Positions 36,445 through 45,708 of a DNA stretch of 64,000 bases are shown here, piece after piece. Numbering within the stretch: position 1 is the stretch's first letter; every line of letters starts with the position of its first letter. The stretch is from Ornithinibacillus halophilus (GTDB taxonomy: Bacteria; Bacillota; Bacilli; Bacillales; Amphibacillaceae). The stretch spans positions 24,688 to 88,687 of the forward strand of contig NZ_FQVW01000007.1 of the NCBI RefSeq assembly GCF_900129485.1, in the 5' to 3' direction. The notes beneath the pieces were generated by a model that was not told the DNA's origin, did not search any database, and saw nothing but the letters and a program-made list of their open reading frames with translations. Made by a program: the position numbers and the translations under genes.

Positions 36445-37080
36445 ATGACAAATATTTTTACACGTATTAAAGATTCTATATCAGCAGATTTACACAATTT
36501 GATGGATGAAAAGGAACAGAAAAATCCAATTGCTTCACTAAATCAATATTTACGCCAGAGTGAACAAGAAAAGGAGAAAGTTCGTAAACTTCTCGATCGT
36601 CAATATAAGTTGAAAGATGAATTTACTAGAGAATACTTGAAAGCTCAAGACATGGCTGATAAACGTTTGAAGCAAGCGGATATTGCACAAAGAGCTGGTG
36701 AAGAACAAATGCATGCTTTTGCAATGAAAGAGCATGAGGAATATCAAGGTAGAGCAAACCGTATGAAAGAATCTCGTGAAGAGGCAACACAACAATTAGA
36801 GTTGTTAGAACAAAAATACGAAGAAATGAAACATAAGCTAAAGGATATGCACTTGCGTCGCATGGAGCTAATGGGCAGAGAGAATATTGCAAATGCCAAT
36901 CATCAAATCAATAAAGTAGTAGAGGAAGCATTTGACAAACCTTATTCAAAATTTAAGGAATTAGAGCAGTATATTGAAGGGTTAGAGCATAAAGTTAATA
37001 GTGCTTATTACCGAAGTACCTTTGACTCAAAAATAGCAAACCTTGAGAAAAATCTTAATAAAACAGAACAAGCTAATTAA
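36445..37080 (+). CDS. liaH: PspA/IM30 family phage-shock protein (LiaH-like)
   Basis: This 211-residue protein is nearly all coiled coil, as in the PspA/IM30/LiaH family. It starts MTNIFTRIKDSISADLHNLMDEKEQKNPIASLNQYLRQSE, the family's N-terminal amphipathic helix and first coiled-coil segment. Such proteins form large rings that bind and protect damaged membranes. AAAGGAGAGATTGAT precedes the ATG 13 bases behind liaI. It is the main effector of the Lia response to cell-wall antibiotics. Confidence 0.9.
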   Translation: MTNIFTRIKDSISADLHNLMDEKEQKNPIASLNQYLRQSEQEKEKVRKLLDRQYKLKDEFTREYLKAQDMADKRLKQADIAQRAGEEQMHAFAMKEHEEYQGRANRMKESREEATQQLELLEQKYEEMKHKLKDMHLRRMELMGRENIANANHQINKVVEEAFDKPYSKFKELEQYIEGLEHKVNSAYYRSTFDSKIANLEKNLNKTEQAN

Positions 37081-37108
37081 TTATTCCTCAAATTCTAATA
37101 GAAAATGA

Positions 37109-37162
37109 TATAATGTAATAGGTGTTTAGTGATTGGTATATTACCAAGAACTTGCACCTATT
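37109..37162 (+). promoter_or_regulatory. Internal promoter -10 and 5' hairpin before liaF
   Basis: TATAAT at 37109-37114 could start a liaFSR transcript. Just downstream AATAGGTG (37117-37124) pairs with CACCTATT (37155-37162), enclosing a second hairpin TTGGTA/TACCAA (37133-37147). It has no T tract, so it may act as a processing or attenuation element separating liaIH from liaFSR expression. Confidence 0.5.
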
Positions 37163-37192
37163 CTACTTAATAGGAAAGGAGGATCACAATAG

Positions 37193-37924
37193 ATGTTTCA
37201 TCGCTTATCTACGGACCATTTTAACTGGATACTCATTATTGGTGTGATCCTCTTTATTATAGAAGTTGCCTTTTTTCATGGTGGAATGATTTATTCAGCC
37301 CTAATCTCTGGAATTCTTATATATGTAGGTTGGAAGAACTTTTTCACATTATGGGGAAAGATATTATTTTGGATAGGGGTTGTTTCAGGATTACTCTCTA
37401 TCTTTAATATGCTCGCTGTACGATTTTTAATCGTTGTTGCCATTGTTCTATTTGTATTAAATTATTTAAAATCGAAACAGGAAGATGAAACGATAATACC
37501 TAATCTTCCTAATCATCAAGAGGTAATCGTTGATTCAATTATTAAAGTTGAACCACTTTTTGATCATACACTATTTGGTGAACAACAAACAGAAGAAACA
37601 GCCTACCAATGGCGCGATATAAATATTCATGCACTGTATGGGGACAGGACAATAGATCTTAGTAATACAGTACTTCCGAACGATACGTCTGTCATCTCTA
37701 TTCGCCAAGGAATTGGTAATATAACAATCTATGTTCCGTATGAGCTAGATGTTAGCATACATCATAGTTCTGTATTTGGGCGTGCACATATATTAGGAAA
37801 GCATCATTGGAAATTAATGAATCAATCCCTCTTCTATCAGACAGAAGGTTATGATCATGCCGTACAGAGAGTTAAAATAATTACCTCTGTATTTTCTGGA
37901 GATATTGAGGTGAAGCGGATATGA
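37193..37924 (+). CDS. liaF: LiaF, membrane inhibitor of LiaRS
   Basis: This 243-residue protein has three or four N-terminal transmembrane helices (about 13-100) and a C-terminal beta domain (about 125-243, with FGEQQTEETAYQWRDINIHALYGDRTIDLS and ISIRQGIGNITIYVPYELDVSI), matching the cell-wall-active antibiotic response family. LiaF keeps the LiaS kinase silent until lipid II cycle damage. AAAGGAGGATCACAAT precedes the ATG. Its stop overlaps the liaS start by four bases. The liaG gene present in Bacillus subtilis is missing here. Confidence 0.9.
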   Translation: MFHRLSTDHFNWILIIGVILFIIEVAFFHGGMIYSALISGILIYVGWKNFFTLWGKILFWIGVVSGLLSIFNMLAVRFLIVVAIVLFVLNYLKSKQEDETIIPNLPNHQEVIVDSIIKVEPLFDHTLFGEQQTEETAYQWRDINIHALYGDRTIDLSNTVLPNDTSVISIRQGIGNITIYVPYELDVSIHHSSVFGRAHILGKHHWKLMNQSLFYQTEGYDHAVQRVKIITSVFSGDIEVKRI

Positions 37925-38967
37925 ATACGATTATTCGGCAAACGCTCACTGCAATTCTCGTAGGGGTAATTATAACAATAACCGTTGTAGGGATTACTTT
38001 TCTTGCTTTTCCTTTAGAAGATTGGAAGCAAATTATTGAGAGCGATATTGGAGAGGTTCCTTACCTCGTTGTTCTATTCTTATCACCGATTGTTATTGGA
38101 ACCATATCAGGAATAACAAATGCTCTATTTTGGAGACAACGAATCAAACACATTGATAAGCAGCTGAATGATATCGTTAAAGACCAAGCGATTTCTTTTG
38201 ATACAGATTCCTATAAAGAACTAAAACCAATTATTCACAGCGTGGAAAAAATACAAGAAAAAATTCGCCAGTATACAGAACATGCTCAGAGGTTGGCTAC
38301 ACAACGAGCAAATGAACGTGAGAAAAGCTTACAGGATATAGTAATACAAGAGCGAAATCGACTAGCAAGAGAATTACATGATTCCGTTAGCCAGCAGTTA
38401 TTTGCTGCTTCGATGATGATGTCAGCAATTAATGAAACCAATCCTCCAGAAGATGAAGGATTACGACGTCAACTAGAATTAATGGAAAAGATGATACACC
38501 AATCGCAATTAGAAATGAGAGCACTATTGCTGCATTTACGTCCTGTTGCCTTAAAAGGAAAATCGATACAAGAGGGAATGGAAGAACTTTTAATGGAATT
38601 AACACAGAAGGTTCCTATGAAAGTACAATGGAAAATTGAATCATTTCATATGGATAAAGGGATTGAAGATCAGTTATTTAGAATCCTTCAAGAATCGGTA
38701 TCCAATACATTAAGGCATGCAGAAGCAACTAAATTAGAGGTCATGTTAATTGAAAGAGATAACACAATCATTTTCCGAGTAGTGGATGATGGAATAGGTT
38801 TTGATAAGGAAAAAATACGAACTACTAGTTCCTATGGGTTATCCAATATGGAAGAACGCGCTCATGAAGTAGGCGGTTCACTAAAAATAATTAGTTTACC
38901 TCAGCAAGGAACAAAACTTGAAGTGAAGGTTCCAAGTCTAAGGAAAGAAGGGCAAAATGATGATTAA
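37921..38967 (+). CDS. liaS: LiaS sensor histidine kinase
   Basis: This 348-residue intramembrane-sensing kinase has two transmembrane helices (about 8-30 and 44-66) with a very short external loop, a HAMP-like linker (70-125), the HisKA_3 phospho-acceptor segment [22 protein letters not shown] with His near residue 155, and a HATPase domain with [20 protein letters not shown] and [14 protein letters not shown]. It phosphorylates LiaR on envelope stress. Start and stop overlap those of its neighbours, indicating tight coupling. Confidence 0.94.
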   Translation: MNTIIRQTLTAILVGVIITITVVGITFLAFPLEDWKQIIESDIGEVPYLVVLFLSPIVIGTISGITNALFWRQRIKHIDKQLNDIVKDQAISFDTDSYKELKPIIHSVEKIQEKIRQYTEHAQRLATQRANEREKSLQDIVIQERNRLARELHDSVSQQLFAASMMMSAINETNPPEDEGLRRQLELMEKMIHQSQLEMRALLLHLRPVALKGKSIQEGMEELLMELTQKVPMKVQWKIESFHMDKGIEDQLFRILQESVSNTLRHAEATKLEVMLIERDNTIIFRVVDDGIGFDKEKIRTTSSYGLSNMEERAHEVGGSLKIISLPQQGTKLEVKVPSLRKEGQNDD

Positions 38968-39592
38968 AATATTGTTTGCAGATGATCATGAAATGGTACG
39001 AATTGGGGTATCTTCCTACTTATCAGCACAATCAGACATGGAAGTCATTGCAGAAGCAGATGATGGGCATGAAGCAGTTGAGAAGGCTTTAGCATTAAAA
39101 CCAGACATAATTTTAATGGACTTAGTTATGAAAGAAATGGATGGTATTGAAGCAACGAGTAAAATTATTGATGAATGGCCAGAAGCAAAAATTATCATTG
39201 TAACAAGCTTCTTAGACGATGAAAAAGTATACCCAGCATTGGAAGCAGGAGCTACTAGTTACATGCTAAAGACATCTAAAGCAAGTGAAATTGCAAAAGC
39301 AATTCGAGAAACCTACAGCGGGAAGTCTGTTCTTGAACCTGAAGTAACAGGAAAAATAATGACTAGGATGCGTCACAAACCGGAAGAAAATTTACATGAT
39401 CAATTAACAGAAAGAGAAATGGAAATTCTCCTATTAATCGCTCAAGGAAAATCAAACCAAGAAATTGCTGATGAGTTATTTATTGCACTAAAAACGGTGA
39501 AAGTCCATGTAAGCAATATACTAGGAAAATTGGAAGTACAAGATCGAACGCAAGCTGTTATTTATGCTTTTAAACATAATTTAATTCAATAA
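38960..39592 (+). CDS. liaR: LiaR response regulator
   Basis: This 210-residue NarL/LuxR-type regulator has a receiver domain ([14 protein letters not shown], phospho-acceptor Asp in [12 protein letters not shown] near residue 53, IIVTSF, conserved Lys in MLKTSKASE) and a C-terminal LuxR helix-turn-helix ([22 protein letters not shown], then [14 protein letters not shown]). It should activate the liaI promoter. The second of two tandem ATGs (38960) has the better spacing from AAGGG. The gene overlaps the end of liaS. Confidence 0.94.
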   Translation: MIKILFADDHEMVRIGVSSYLSAQSDMEVIAEADDGHEAVEKALALKPDIILMDLVMKEMDGIEATSKIIDEWPEAKIIIVTSFLDDEKVYPALEAGATSYMLKTSKASEIAKAIRETYSGKSVLEPEVTGKIMTRMRHKPEENLHDQLTEREMEILLLIAQGKSNQEIADELFIALKTVKVHVSNILGKLEVQDRTQAVIYAFKHNLIQ

Positions 39593-39640
39593 AAAAATCT
39601 GTGTAGCGTGATGATGAATCACATCGACACAGATTTTTCT
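39592..39640. terminator. Bidirectional terminator between liaR and the exporter gene
   Basis: AAAAATCTGTGT pairs with ACACAGATTTTT, enclosing a nested GTGAT/ATCAC pairing, with As before and Ts behind. It partly overlaps the end of the convergent gene. Confidence 0.9.
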
Positions 39641-40635
39641 CTTTCATAAAAAGCTGTTATCAATTCGTATATGGATATAAGTTCATATAAGATAATTAAT
39701 TCAGGTGGAAAATGAGTGGGATGTTGTTCATTGTTTTTCGTAATCTCTTCGTTATCTTCCCAAAATATCTCCGTTAATTCTTTCATTCTGGCATGGCATG
39801 TTTCTGGTAAATAATTTTCCTCTTTCATAACTCTTGCTAGTTCTTTCGTCGCATTTAAGATTATCAATCGTTCTTCCTTTGACCATGAGATTGAGTCTAC
39901 GGGCGTGTTAATGACATTTTCTAGGTGATAGTGAATCATCCGTAATGTCGAAATTTGTTCTTTGGCCTGTTGAAATTGATCTTTTTCATCACTGGCTAAT
40001 GGGTGATAGATAGACTCTTCTTCTTGATACCTTATGAGAGTTTCAGTTGAAGAAAAATGTTTATCTATTTCTGTTATTAAATTTTGATTTACTTTATTAT
40101 TTGTAAGGATATTGTTGAAAACTTGTTCAATTAACGTGCCGCTTTTTGAGTTTAATTCATGGATTTTATCTGTAATATTTTTTGTATAGTCAGGTGGAAG
40201 GATAAACATATTTACTGCTGTTGAAACGACTAATCCAATTGTAGTTGTACCTAAACGAATGAAAAAAGAGATTAAATAATTGCTATGAATCACTTCAACC
40301 ATTGCCACTGCCGTTAGGGTTGCTACTAAAAGTCCTGCATGTAATTTGAATCTAAAACAGGTTGCAATCGTAAATGCAGCTGCTAAGGTGTATGTAATTG
40401 GAGAGTTTCCAAATAAAGAAATAAACAGTACGGCATAAGCAGAGCCTATCGCCGAAGCAGGGAAGCGGATAATCCCTTTTTTGATAGATTCTGCAACAGT
40501 AGGTTCTAATGTTACAATCGCTGTAATTACTGCAAATACTGGTGGCCAATTCAATAATTCACATAACCAAGCAGTTAAAAATATAGCAACAGCAGTTTTA
40601 ATTACTCGATTGCCAATTAAATGTGGTCTCTTCAT
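39619..40635 (-). CDS. Aromatic acid exporter-like (ArAE_1/FUSC) membrane protein
   Basis: This 338-residue protein has about six N-terminal transmembrane helices (10-150) and a cytosolic helical domain (155-338), as in the ArAE_1 (former DUF939) family. NRVIKTAVAIFLTAWLCELLNWPPVFAVITAIVTLEPTVAESIKKG is the typical first helix hairpin and RLGTTTIGLVVSTAVNMFILPPDY the last. The family is thought to export aromatic acids, but direct evidence is thin. It is convergent with liaR and divergent from the NlpC/P60 gene. Confidence 0.88.
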   Translation of the reverse strand: MKRPHLIGNRVIKTAVAIFLTAWLCELLNWPPVFAVITAIVTLEPTVAESIKKGIIRFPASAIGSAYAVLFISLFGNSPITYTLAAAFTIATCFRFKLHAGLLVATLTAVAMVEVIHSNYLISFFIRLGTTTIGLVVSTAVNMFILPPDYTKNITDKIHELNSKSGTLIEQVFNNILTNNKVNQNLITEIDKHFSSTETLIRYQEEESIYHPLASDEKDQFQQAKEQISTLRMIHYHLENVINTPVDSISWSKEERLIILNATKELARVMKEENYLPETCHARMKELTEIFWEDNEEITKNNEQHPTHFPPELIILYELISIYELITAFYEREKSVSM

Positions 40636-40931
40636 AATAAATCACCATTTTTTATTTGAAATATATATTTCTATCCTTAATGATACCATACGTCAAAACA
40701 ACCATTATTATAGCATATTCTAATAATTTCTTTTGGCGTTTCTTTGCCCTTTAATCCTCTATTAGACGACATTTGTCATATATTGAAATATATTTGTAAC
40801 ATAACCATAATATGAGTGAAAATAAAACATGCTATACTACTAAAGTAACGAATCTATTAAATAGGTAAATACATATTACAATTATTTAAGAGAATTAGAG
40901 ATTTAATTGTAATGGGAAGCGGGGTAGGAAA
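40636..40931. other. Intergenic region with a 5' hairpin before the NlpC/P60 gene
   Basis: ATTACAATTA (40875-40884) and TAATTGTAAT (40904-40913) are perfect inverted arms around 19 bases, directly before the ribosome binding site. TATACT at 40833-40838 is a plausible -10 box, so the hairpin would be in the mRNA leader and could affect stability or translation. I find no ydaO (c-di-AMP) riboswitch. Confidence 0.5.
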
Positions 40932-42137
40932 GTGAAAAAGGCGATTGTAACAGTAGCCACTATTACCTTAATTGGTATAAGCAGTACTTTCTTAACAAGT
41001 GAAGCACATGCGGATACAGTACAAGATTTACAAAATAGACAGTCACAAGTTCAAGATGAACGTTCAGATATAAAAGCAAACTTAGCAAATGCTAAAGAAG
41101 AAATTAAAGAAATTATGGTTGAGCTTGAGGAATTGAATGAAGAAATCTCTCAAATCAATGATGCTCTAGTTGCTAACGAAGAAATGATTGATCATACAAA
41201 TGAAGAAATGGCAGCAACGGAGGAAGAAATTGAAGAATTAGAAGAGTTAATTGATGAACGAAAGAAAATACTTAAAGATCGAATGGTATCTTATCAAAGA
41301 AACGGTGGAAATATTGGTTTCTTAGATGTAATTTTCGGTTCAAAAAGCTTTGGTGATTTCATTAGTCGTATTACTGCAGTAAATAAAATTACTGCATCTG
41401 ATACAGAGCTAATGGATCAACAAGAAAGAGATAAAGAAGAAGTAGAAAATAAATTTGCAGAACTTCAAGATATGGCAGTAGAGCTAGAAGGTATGCAAGA
41501 GGTTATCACAGTTCAAAAAGAAGAAAATGAAAGTAAAAAATTAACGTTAAAAAATAAAGAAGATGAACTACAAAGTAAAATAAAAAATCTACAATTAAAA
41601 GATAGTGAACTAGCTTCATTAGAAGCACAAGTTAATAGACAAATCGCTTCTAAAAGACAAACTAGAGTTGCAAGTACTGTAACCAGTAAGTCTAATAGTT
41701 CAAATGATTCTTCTAGTAAGAATTTAACAACCGTTAGTCGAAATCAAAGCAAAGCACAACCAGCTTCAGGAAGTTTAAGTACCATTCTTAATGCTGGGTA
41801 CCCACACATAGGCACCCCTTATGTATGGGCTGGAAAGGGACCAGGTGGTTTTGATTGCTCTGGATTTGTATCATGGGCATATGCTCAAGGTGGATACTCG
41901 ATTCCATCTAGTACAGCAGGATTACAATATACAGGTGTGAAAATTTCTTATAGTAATATTCAACCTGGTGATTTAGTATTCTTTAACACGTATAAAACAA
42001 ATGGACACGTTGGAATCTATATTGGTAATGGTAAATTTATCGGAGCTCAAAACTCTACAGGCTTAGCAATTGCAGACATGACAACTGGTTATTGGAAGAA
42101 TAAATTCGCAGGTCATGTAAGAAGAGTAATTAAATAA
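40932..42137 (+). CDS. Secreted NlpC/P60 peptidoglycan hydrolase with coiled coils (CwlO-like)
   Basis: This 401-residue protein has a signal peptide (about 1-27, ending SEAHA-DTV), two long coiled-coil regions (30-105 and 150-240) and a C-terminal NlpC/P60 domain (about 285-401). The catalytic Cys is in GGFDCSGFVSWAYAQGG and the His in NGHVGIYIGNG. This is the layout of Bacillus CwlO, a DL-endopeptidase activated by FtsEX, and its PcsB-like relatives. The start is GTG behind GGGGTAGGAAA. A Ser/Asn-rich linker joins coil and enzyme. Confidence 0.92.
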   Translation: MKKAIVTVATITLIGISSTFLTSEAHADTVQDLQNRQSQVQDERSDIKANLANAKEEIKEIMVELEELNEEISQINDALVANEEMIDHTNEEMAATEEEIEELEELIDERKKILKDRMVSYQRNGGNIGFLDVIFGSKSFGDFISRITAVNKITASDTELMDQQERDKEEVENKFAELQDMAVELEGMQEVITVQKEENESKKLTLKNKEDELQSKIKNLQLKDSELASLEAQVNRQIASKRQTRVASTVTSKSNSSNDSSSKNLTTVSRNQSKAQPASGSLSTILNAGYPHIGTPYVWAGKGPGGFDCSGFVSWAYAQGGYSIPSSTAGLQYTGVKISYSNIQPGDLVFFNTYKTNGHVGIYIGNGKFIGAQNSTGLAIADMTTGYWKNKFAGHVRRVIK

Positions 42138-42145
42138 TAGAAATT

Positions 42146-42177
42146 AAAAACCTTAGCGATTGCTAAGGTTTTTTGTT
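42146..42177 (+). terminator. Intrinsic terminator behind the NlpC/P60 gene
   Basis: AAAACCTTAGC pairs with GCTAAGGTTTT around GATT, then Ts. Confidence 0.93.
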
Positions 42178-42454
42178 TTTCACCATACAAAGGACAGAAT
42201 GATCCCCACTTTAAAAGAAAGAAAATCCCATTTATGAATTACCTTTAATTCCATTCGATAGAACCTTTTGATCCTAAATTTTTTAAAACCCGATTGTTTT
42301 GAAATGGGTTATTTGAATAAAGACATGTAACTACGAAAACAATATAATTACTTCTAATCATAAATTAAATTATTTGATACTTTTTTCTGCTTAGCATATC
42401 CTAGTAAATGTGTCATTTTTTCTTACTAAATTCAACACAGGGAAGGACATAATA
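42178..42454. other. Intergenic region upstream of the BCCT transporter
   Basis: It is AT-rich, with one weak AACCC/GGGTT hairpin near 42289-42311. No ORF, riboswitch or repeat is recognised; a promoter is expected but not clear. Confidence 0.4.
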
Positions 42455-43945
42455 ATGAAAAAGTATACATATCGTAATCCTGTTTTTTATGTATCAACTG
42501 CATTTATTGTACTAATAGTTATTTTAGGAGCAATTTTTCCAAAAGGTTTTGGCCGCGTTGCCGAGGCGTTATTCAATTTTACGACAACTAATTTTGGTTG
42601 GTTTTATTTATTAGCAGTATTCGTCTTTGTTATCTTTCTAATTGCAATGGCATTTAGTAAATACGGAAAAATGCGACTTGGGCCTCCAAAATCTAGACCT
42701 GAATATCCATTTTTCACCTGGATAGGAATGCTGTTTTCTGCAGGGTTTGGTTCTGGTTTAGTATTCTGGGGTGTAGCTGAGCCAATGAGTCATTTCTTTA
42801 ATACACCATTTCCAGGATTGGAACAACAAACAGAAGAAGCAGCTCGAATAGCAATGGGTTATTCCTTCTTCCATTGGGGTGTCAGTCAGTGGTCGGTATT
42901 TGCTGTGGTTGGATTAATTATTGCATTTTTGCAATTCCGTAAAGATAAGAATGGGTTGATCTCTACTGCAATCCAACCAGTTGTTGGAAAAAATAAAGGA
43001 ATAGGTAATGCCATTGATTCCCTTGCTGTAATTGCAACGGTTATGGGGGTAGCAACTTCCCTTGGTCTTGGGATTATGCAAATGAATGGTGGATTAAAGG
43101 ATGTATTTAATGTACCTAATTCCATTTGGGTACAGATGATAATAGCAGCTGTAATTCTCGTGCTATATTTACTTTCATCAAGTACGGGCTTAAATCGAGG
43201 TATAAAGTGGTTAAGTAATATAAATCTCGGATTATGTTTAGTACTTATGGTCTTTGTGTTCTTTGCTGGCCCGACTGTGTTTATCTTGAACTCTTTTGTA
43301 CTTGGACTAGGTGATTATTTAACTCTTTTCGTCGAATATAGTTTGCGATTAACACCTTATCAAGGTGGTACTTGGGTGAGAGATTGGACGATTTTTTACT
43401 GGGCATGGGCAATTGCGTGGTCACCATTTGTCGGTGCTTTTGTGGCTCGAGTATCGCGTGGAAGAACAATTCGTGAATTTGTTATTGGTGTGTTAATCGT
43501 TCCACCTGTTATTGCTTGTCTTTGGATTGCAGCATTTGGTGGAACTGCATTATACAGTGACTTAAACAATGGTTCAGCTATTGCAGAAGCAGTAAATGTA
43601 GACGTTGCTGTAGCATTGTTTGAAACATTTGGCGTACTGCCAATCTCAAATATATTATCCTTACTAGCGATATTATTGATATTTACATTTTTAGTAACTT
43701 CTGCAGATTCAGCTACTTACATTTTAGGTAGCATGACTTCAAAAGGAAGTTTAAATCCTTCACTATATGTAAAAATTATTTGGGGGATATTAATTACTGC
43801 AATTGCCGTTGTTTTATTAGTAGCAGGTGGTTTAAACGCCCTACAAACGGCTTCCCTAATTTCAGCATTGCCATTTACAATCATTCTGATATTAATTGTC
43901 ATATCCTTTGTGAAAATGGTTAAAAAAGAGCAACAGCCGAAGTAA
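42455..43945 (+). CDS. BCCT-family betaine/carnitine/choline transporter
   Basis: This 496-residue protein has about 12 transmembrane helices and the family signature WTIFYWAWAIAWSPFVGAFV near residue 315, preceded by the glycine-rich GMLFSAGFGSGLVFWGVAEPMSHF near 85. It takes up glycine betaine or related osmoprotectants with Na+ or H+. It is close in length to Bacillus OpuD. GGGAAGGACA supports the ATG at 42455; the in-frame ATG at 42410 has no ribosome binding site. It is a single gene convergent with yitT. Confidence 0.93.
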   Translation: MKKYTYRNPVFYVSTAFIVLIVILGAIFPKGFGRVAEALFNFTTTNFGWFYLLAVFVFVIFLIAMAFSKYGKMRLGPPKSRPEYPFFTWIGMLFSAGFGSGLVFWGVAEPMSHFFNTPFPGLEQQTEEAARIAMGYSFFHWGVSQWSVFAVVGLIIAFLQFRKDKNGLISTAIQPVVGKNKGIGNAIDSLAVIATVMGVATSLGLGIMQMNGGLKDVFNVPNSIWVQMIIAAVILVLYLLSSSTGLNRGIKWLSNINLGLCLVLMVFVFFAGPTVFILNSFVLGLGDYLTLFVEYSLRLTPYQGGTWVRDWTIFYWAWAIAWSPFVGAFVARVSRGRTIREFVIGVLIVPPVIACLWIAAFGGTALYSDLNNGSAIAEAVNVDVAVALFETFGVLPISNILSLLAILLIFTFLVTSADSATYILGSMTSKGSLNPSLYVKIIWGILITAIAVVLLVAGGLNALQTASLISALPFTIILILIVISFVKMVKKEQQPK

Positions 43946-44013
43946 TAAATAATAATTTTAGTATAGAGGCTGAGAGTAGAAATGTTAGGTTTCAAAGTCC
44001 TTAGTCTCTTTAC

Positions 44014-44586
44014 TCATTTTTTTCTAAAGTACCGTAATATACTTGATGTTGTAATTCCAATAGTGATGACCATTATGGCTGAATAAAAAATAGTCACCTC
44101 TTGTATATAAAACGACCCAATCAATAAAACAAAACAATCGATAATAAAGATGAATATCCCAGCATTTACATTTGTGAGTCTTGCTAGTAATAATGCCAGT
44201 AAGTCACTTGCTCCTGAACTAATCTCAGCAGACAGCATAATACCAATTCCAGTACCAATTAGAATCCCAGCCAAAATTGAACTTATTAATATAGGTGGTG
44301 CTTCCCAGAAGGATAGAGGAAAGAAGAAATCGATCAAAAATGAAGAAATTAACAATCCGTGAATACCATTATAAAAATATGTCCGGTTAAAGAAGAATGC
44401 AACCCCATATAAAGGAATACTTAAGGCAATAATCGTTAACCCCGGTTTTAATTCAAAAGCATATTTTGCAATTAATCCTAACCCAATAATTCCCCCATCC
44501 AATAAATGATTTGGAATCACAAATAAGTTAATTCCTAGTGCTAATAAAGAACTCCCAATAAGTATTGCTATCGCTTTTTTTATCAC
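44014..44586 (-). CDS. YitT-family membrane protein (short form)
   Basis: This protein of about 190 residues has five or six transmembrane helices and the YitT_membrane (DUF161) pattern: INLFVIPNHLLDGGIIGLGLI near residue 20, PLYGVAFFFNRTYFYNGIHGLL, GTGIGIMLSAEISSGASDLLALLLARLTN and GIFIFIIDCFVLLIGSF. The usual C-terminal DUF2179 domain is missing, so this is the short, membrane-only form. An AAGGTGG site seven bases upstream supports the GTG at 44586 rather than the ATG at 44637. Confidence 0.85.
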   Translation of the reverse strand: MIKKAIAILIGSSLLALGINLFVIPNHLLDGGIIGLGLIAKYAFELKPGLTIIALSIPLYGVAFFFNRTYFYNGIHGLLISSFLIDFFFPLSFWEAPPILISSILAGILIGTGIGIMLSAEISSGASDLLALLLARLTNVNAGIFIFIIDCFVLLIGSFYIQEVTIFYSAIMVITIGITTSSILRYFRKK

Positions 44587-44763
44587 ATACAAGCCACCTT
44601 GTCCAATTAATCCATAGTTCATTGTATGAGAAAACATCCTTAATATTTATAAAAATTTATCAATTGACTGAAACTATTTTCTATTATTTGCGTATGAAAT
44701 AATGTTACAATATAGTTAAATATCTAACTTTTGTAAATTAACAATAATGGGGGTAGTCTTTAA

Positions 44764-45708
44764 ATGGAAAAATTAAACGTAGCTAAGGAATCACTAAATA
44801 CTGTTATTTATGGGAAAGAAGATGTTGTGGACTTATTATTTGTAGCACTATTAGCTGAAGGACATGTATTATTAGAAAGTGTCCCAGGTACAGGGAAAAC
44901 AAAGCTAGCAAAGAGTTTCGCTAAAGTAATTGACGGTGATTTTTCTCGTGTTCAGTTTACACCAGATGTATTGCCAAGTGATGTAACTGGAATTCGTTTC
45001 TTTAATCCTAAAACACAAGAATTTGAACTACGAGTAGGCCCGGTAGTTTCTAACGTTTTATTAGCTGATGAGATAAACCGTGCCACACCAAAAACTCAAT
45101 CCAGTTTACTAGAAGTAATGGAAGAATATCAATCTACCATTGATGGGGAAACAATTAAAGTAGAAGCACCTTTCGTAGTTTTAGCGACACAAAACCCAGT
45201 AGAAAGTAATTATGGTACATTCCCATTACCAGAAGCGCAGCTTGACCGTTTTCTTTTCAAAATTGATTTAGGGTATCCAGCATTGGAAGAAGAAAAACAG
45301 ATCTTAACGAATTATCGAACAAAAGACCCATATGACGCACTAACTTCTTCATTAACATTAGAAGACATACGCAATATGCAAGAAGAACTAAAACATGTAA
45401 CAATTTCTGATGTCGTTTCTGATTATTTGCTAGGATTAGTACATCAATCTAGAGAACATGTAGATGTTGAATTAGGGATTAGTCCTAGGGGAATGCTTGC
45501 ATTGATGAGAGCAGCACAGGCAAAAGCGTATATGGACAACCGAGATTTTGTAACACCACAGGATATTAAAAGTTTAACACCATATGTTTTTGAACATCGC
45601 TTAATTTTAACAATGGAAGGATCAATTAAGAAAACACCTCATCAGGTAGTAGAGGAAATTCTTAAAGCTGTACCAGTACCAGTGGAAGAAGGAGCCGTTA
45701 CGGAATGA
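44764..45708 (+). CDS. MoxR-family AAA+ ATPase
   Basis: This 314-residue ATPase has Walker A in ESVPGTGKTKLAKSF near residue 43, Walker B in LLADEINRATPKTQSSLLEVMEEYQ near 100, sensor 1 in VLATQNPVE near 140, the PLPEAQLDRFLFKID segment and a lid with GISPRGMLALMRAAQAKA. MoxR proteins act as chaperones for assembling metal- or membrane-bound complexes and are usually paired with DUF58 proteins, as here. The four-base overlap with the DUF58 gene shows an operon. GGGGGTAG precedes the ATG. Confidence 0.95.
   Translation: MEKLNVAKESLNTVIYGKEDVVDLLFVALLAEGHVLLESVPGTGKTKLAKSFAKVIDGDFSRVQFTPDVLPSDVTGIRFFNPKTQEFELRVGPVVSNVLLADEINRATPKTQSSLLEVMEEYQSTIDGETIKVEAPFVVLATQNPVESNYGTFPLPEAQLDRFLFKIDLGYPALEEEKQILTNYRTKDPYDALTSSLTLEDIRNMQEELKHVTISDVVSDYLLGLVHQSREHVDVELGISPRGMLALMRAAQAKAYMDNRDFVTPQDIKSLTPYVFEHRLILTMEGSIKKTPHQVVEEILKAVPVPVEEGAVTE

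Noticed and set aside
40636..40931. ydaO-type c-di-AMP riboswitch before the NlpC/P60 gene
   Set aside because: The leader is too short and none of the expected conserved segments is visible.
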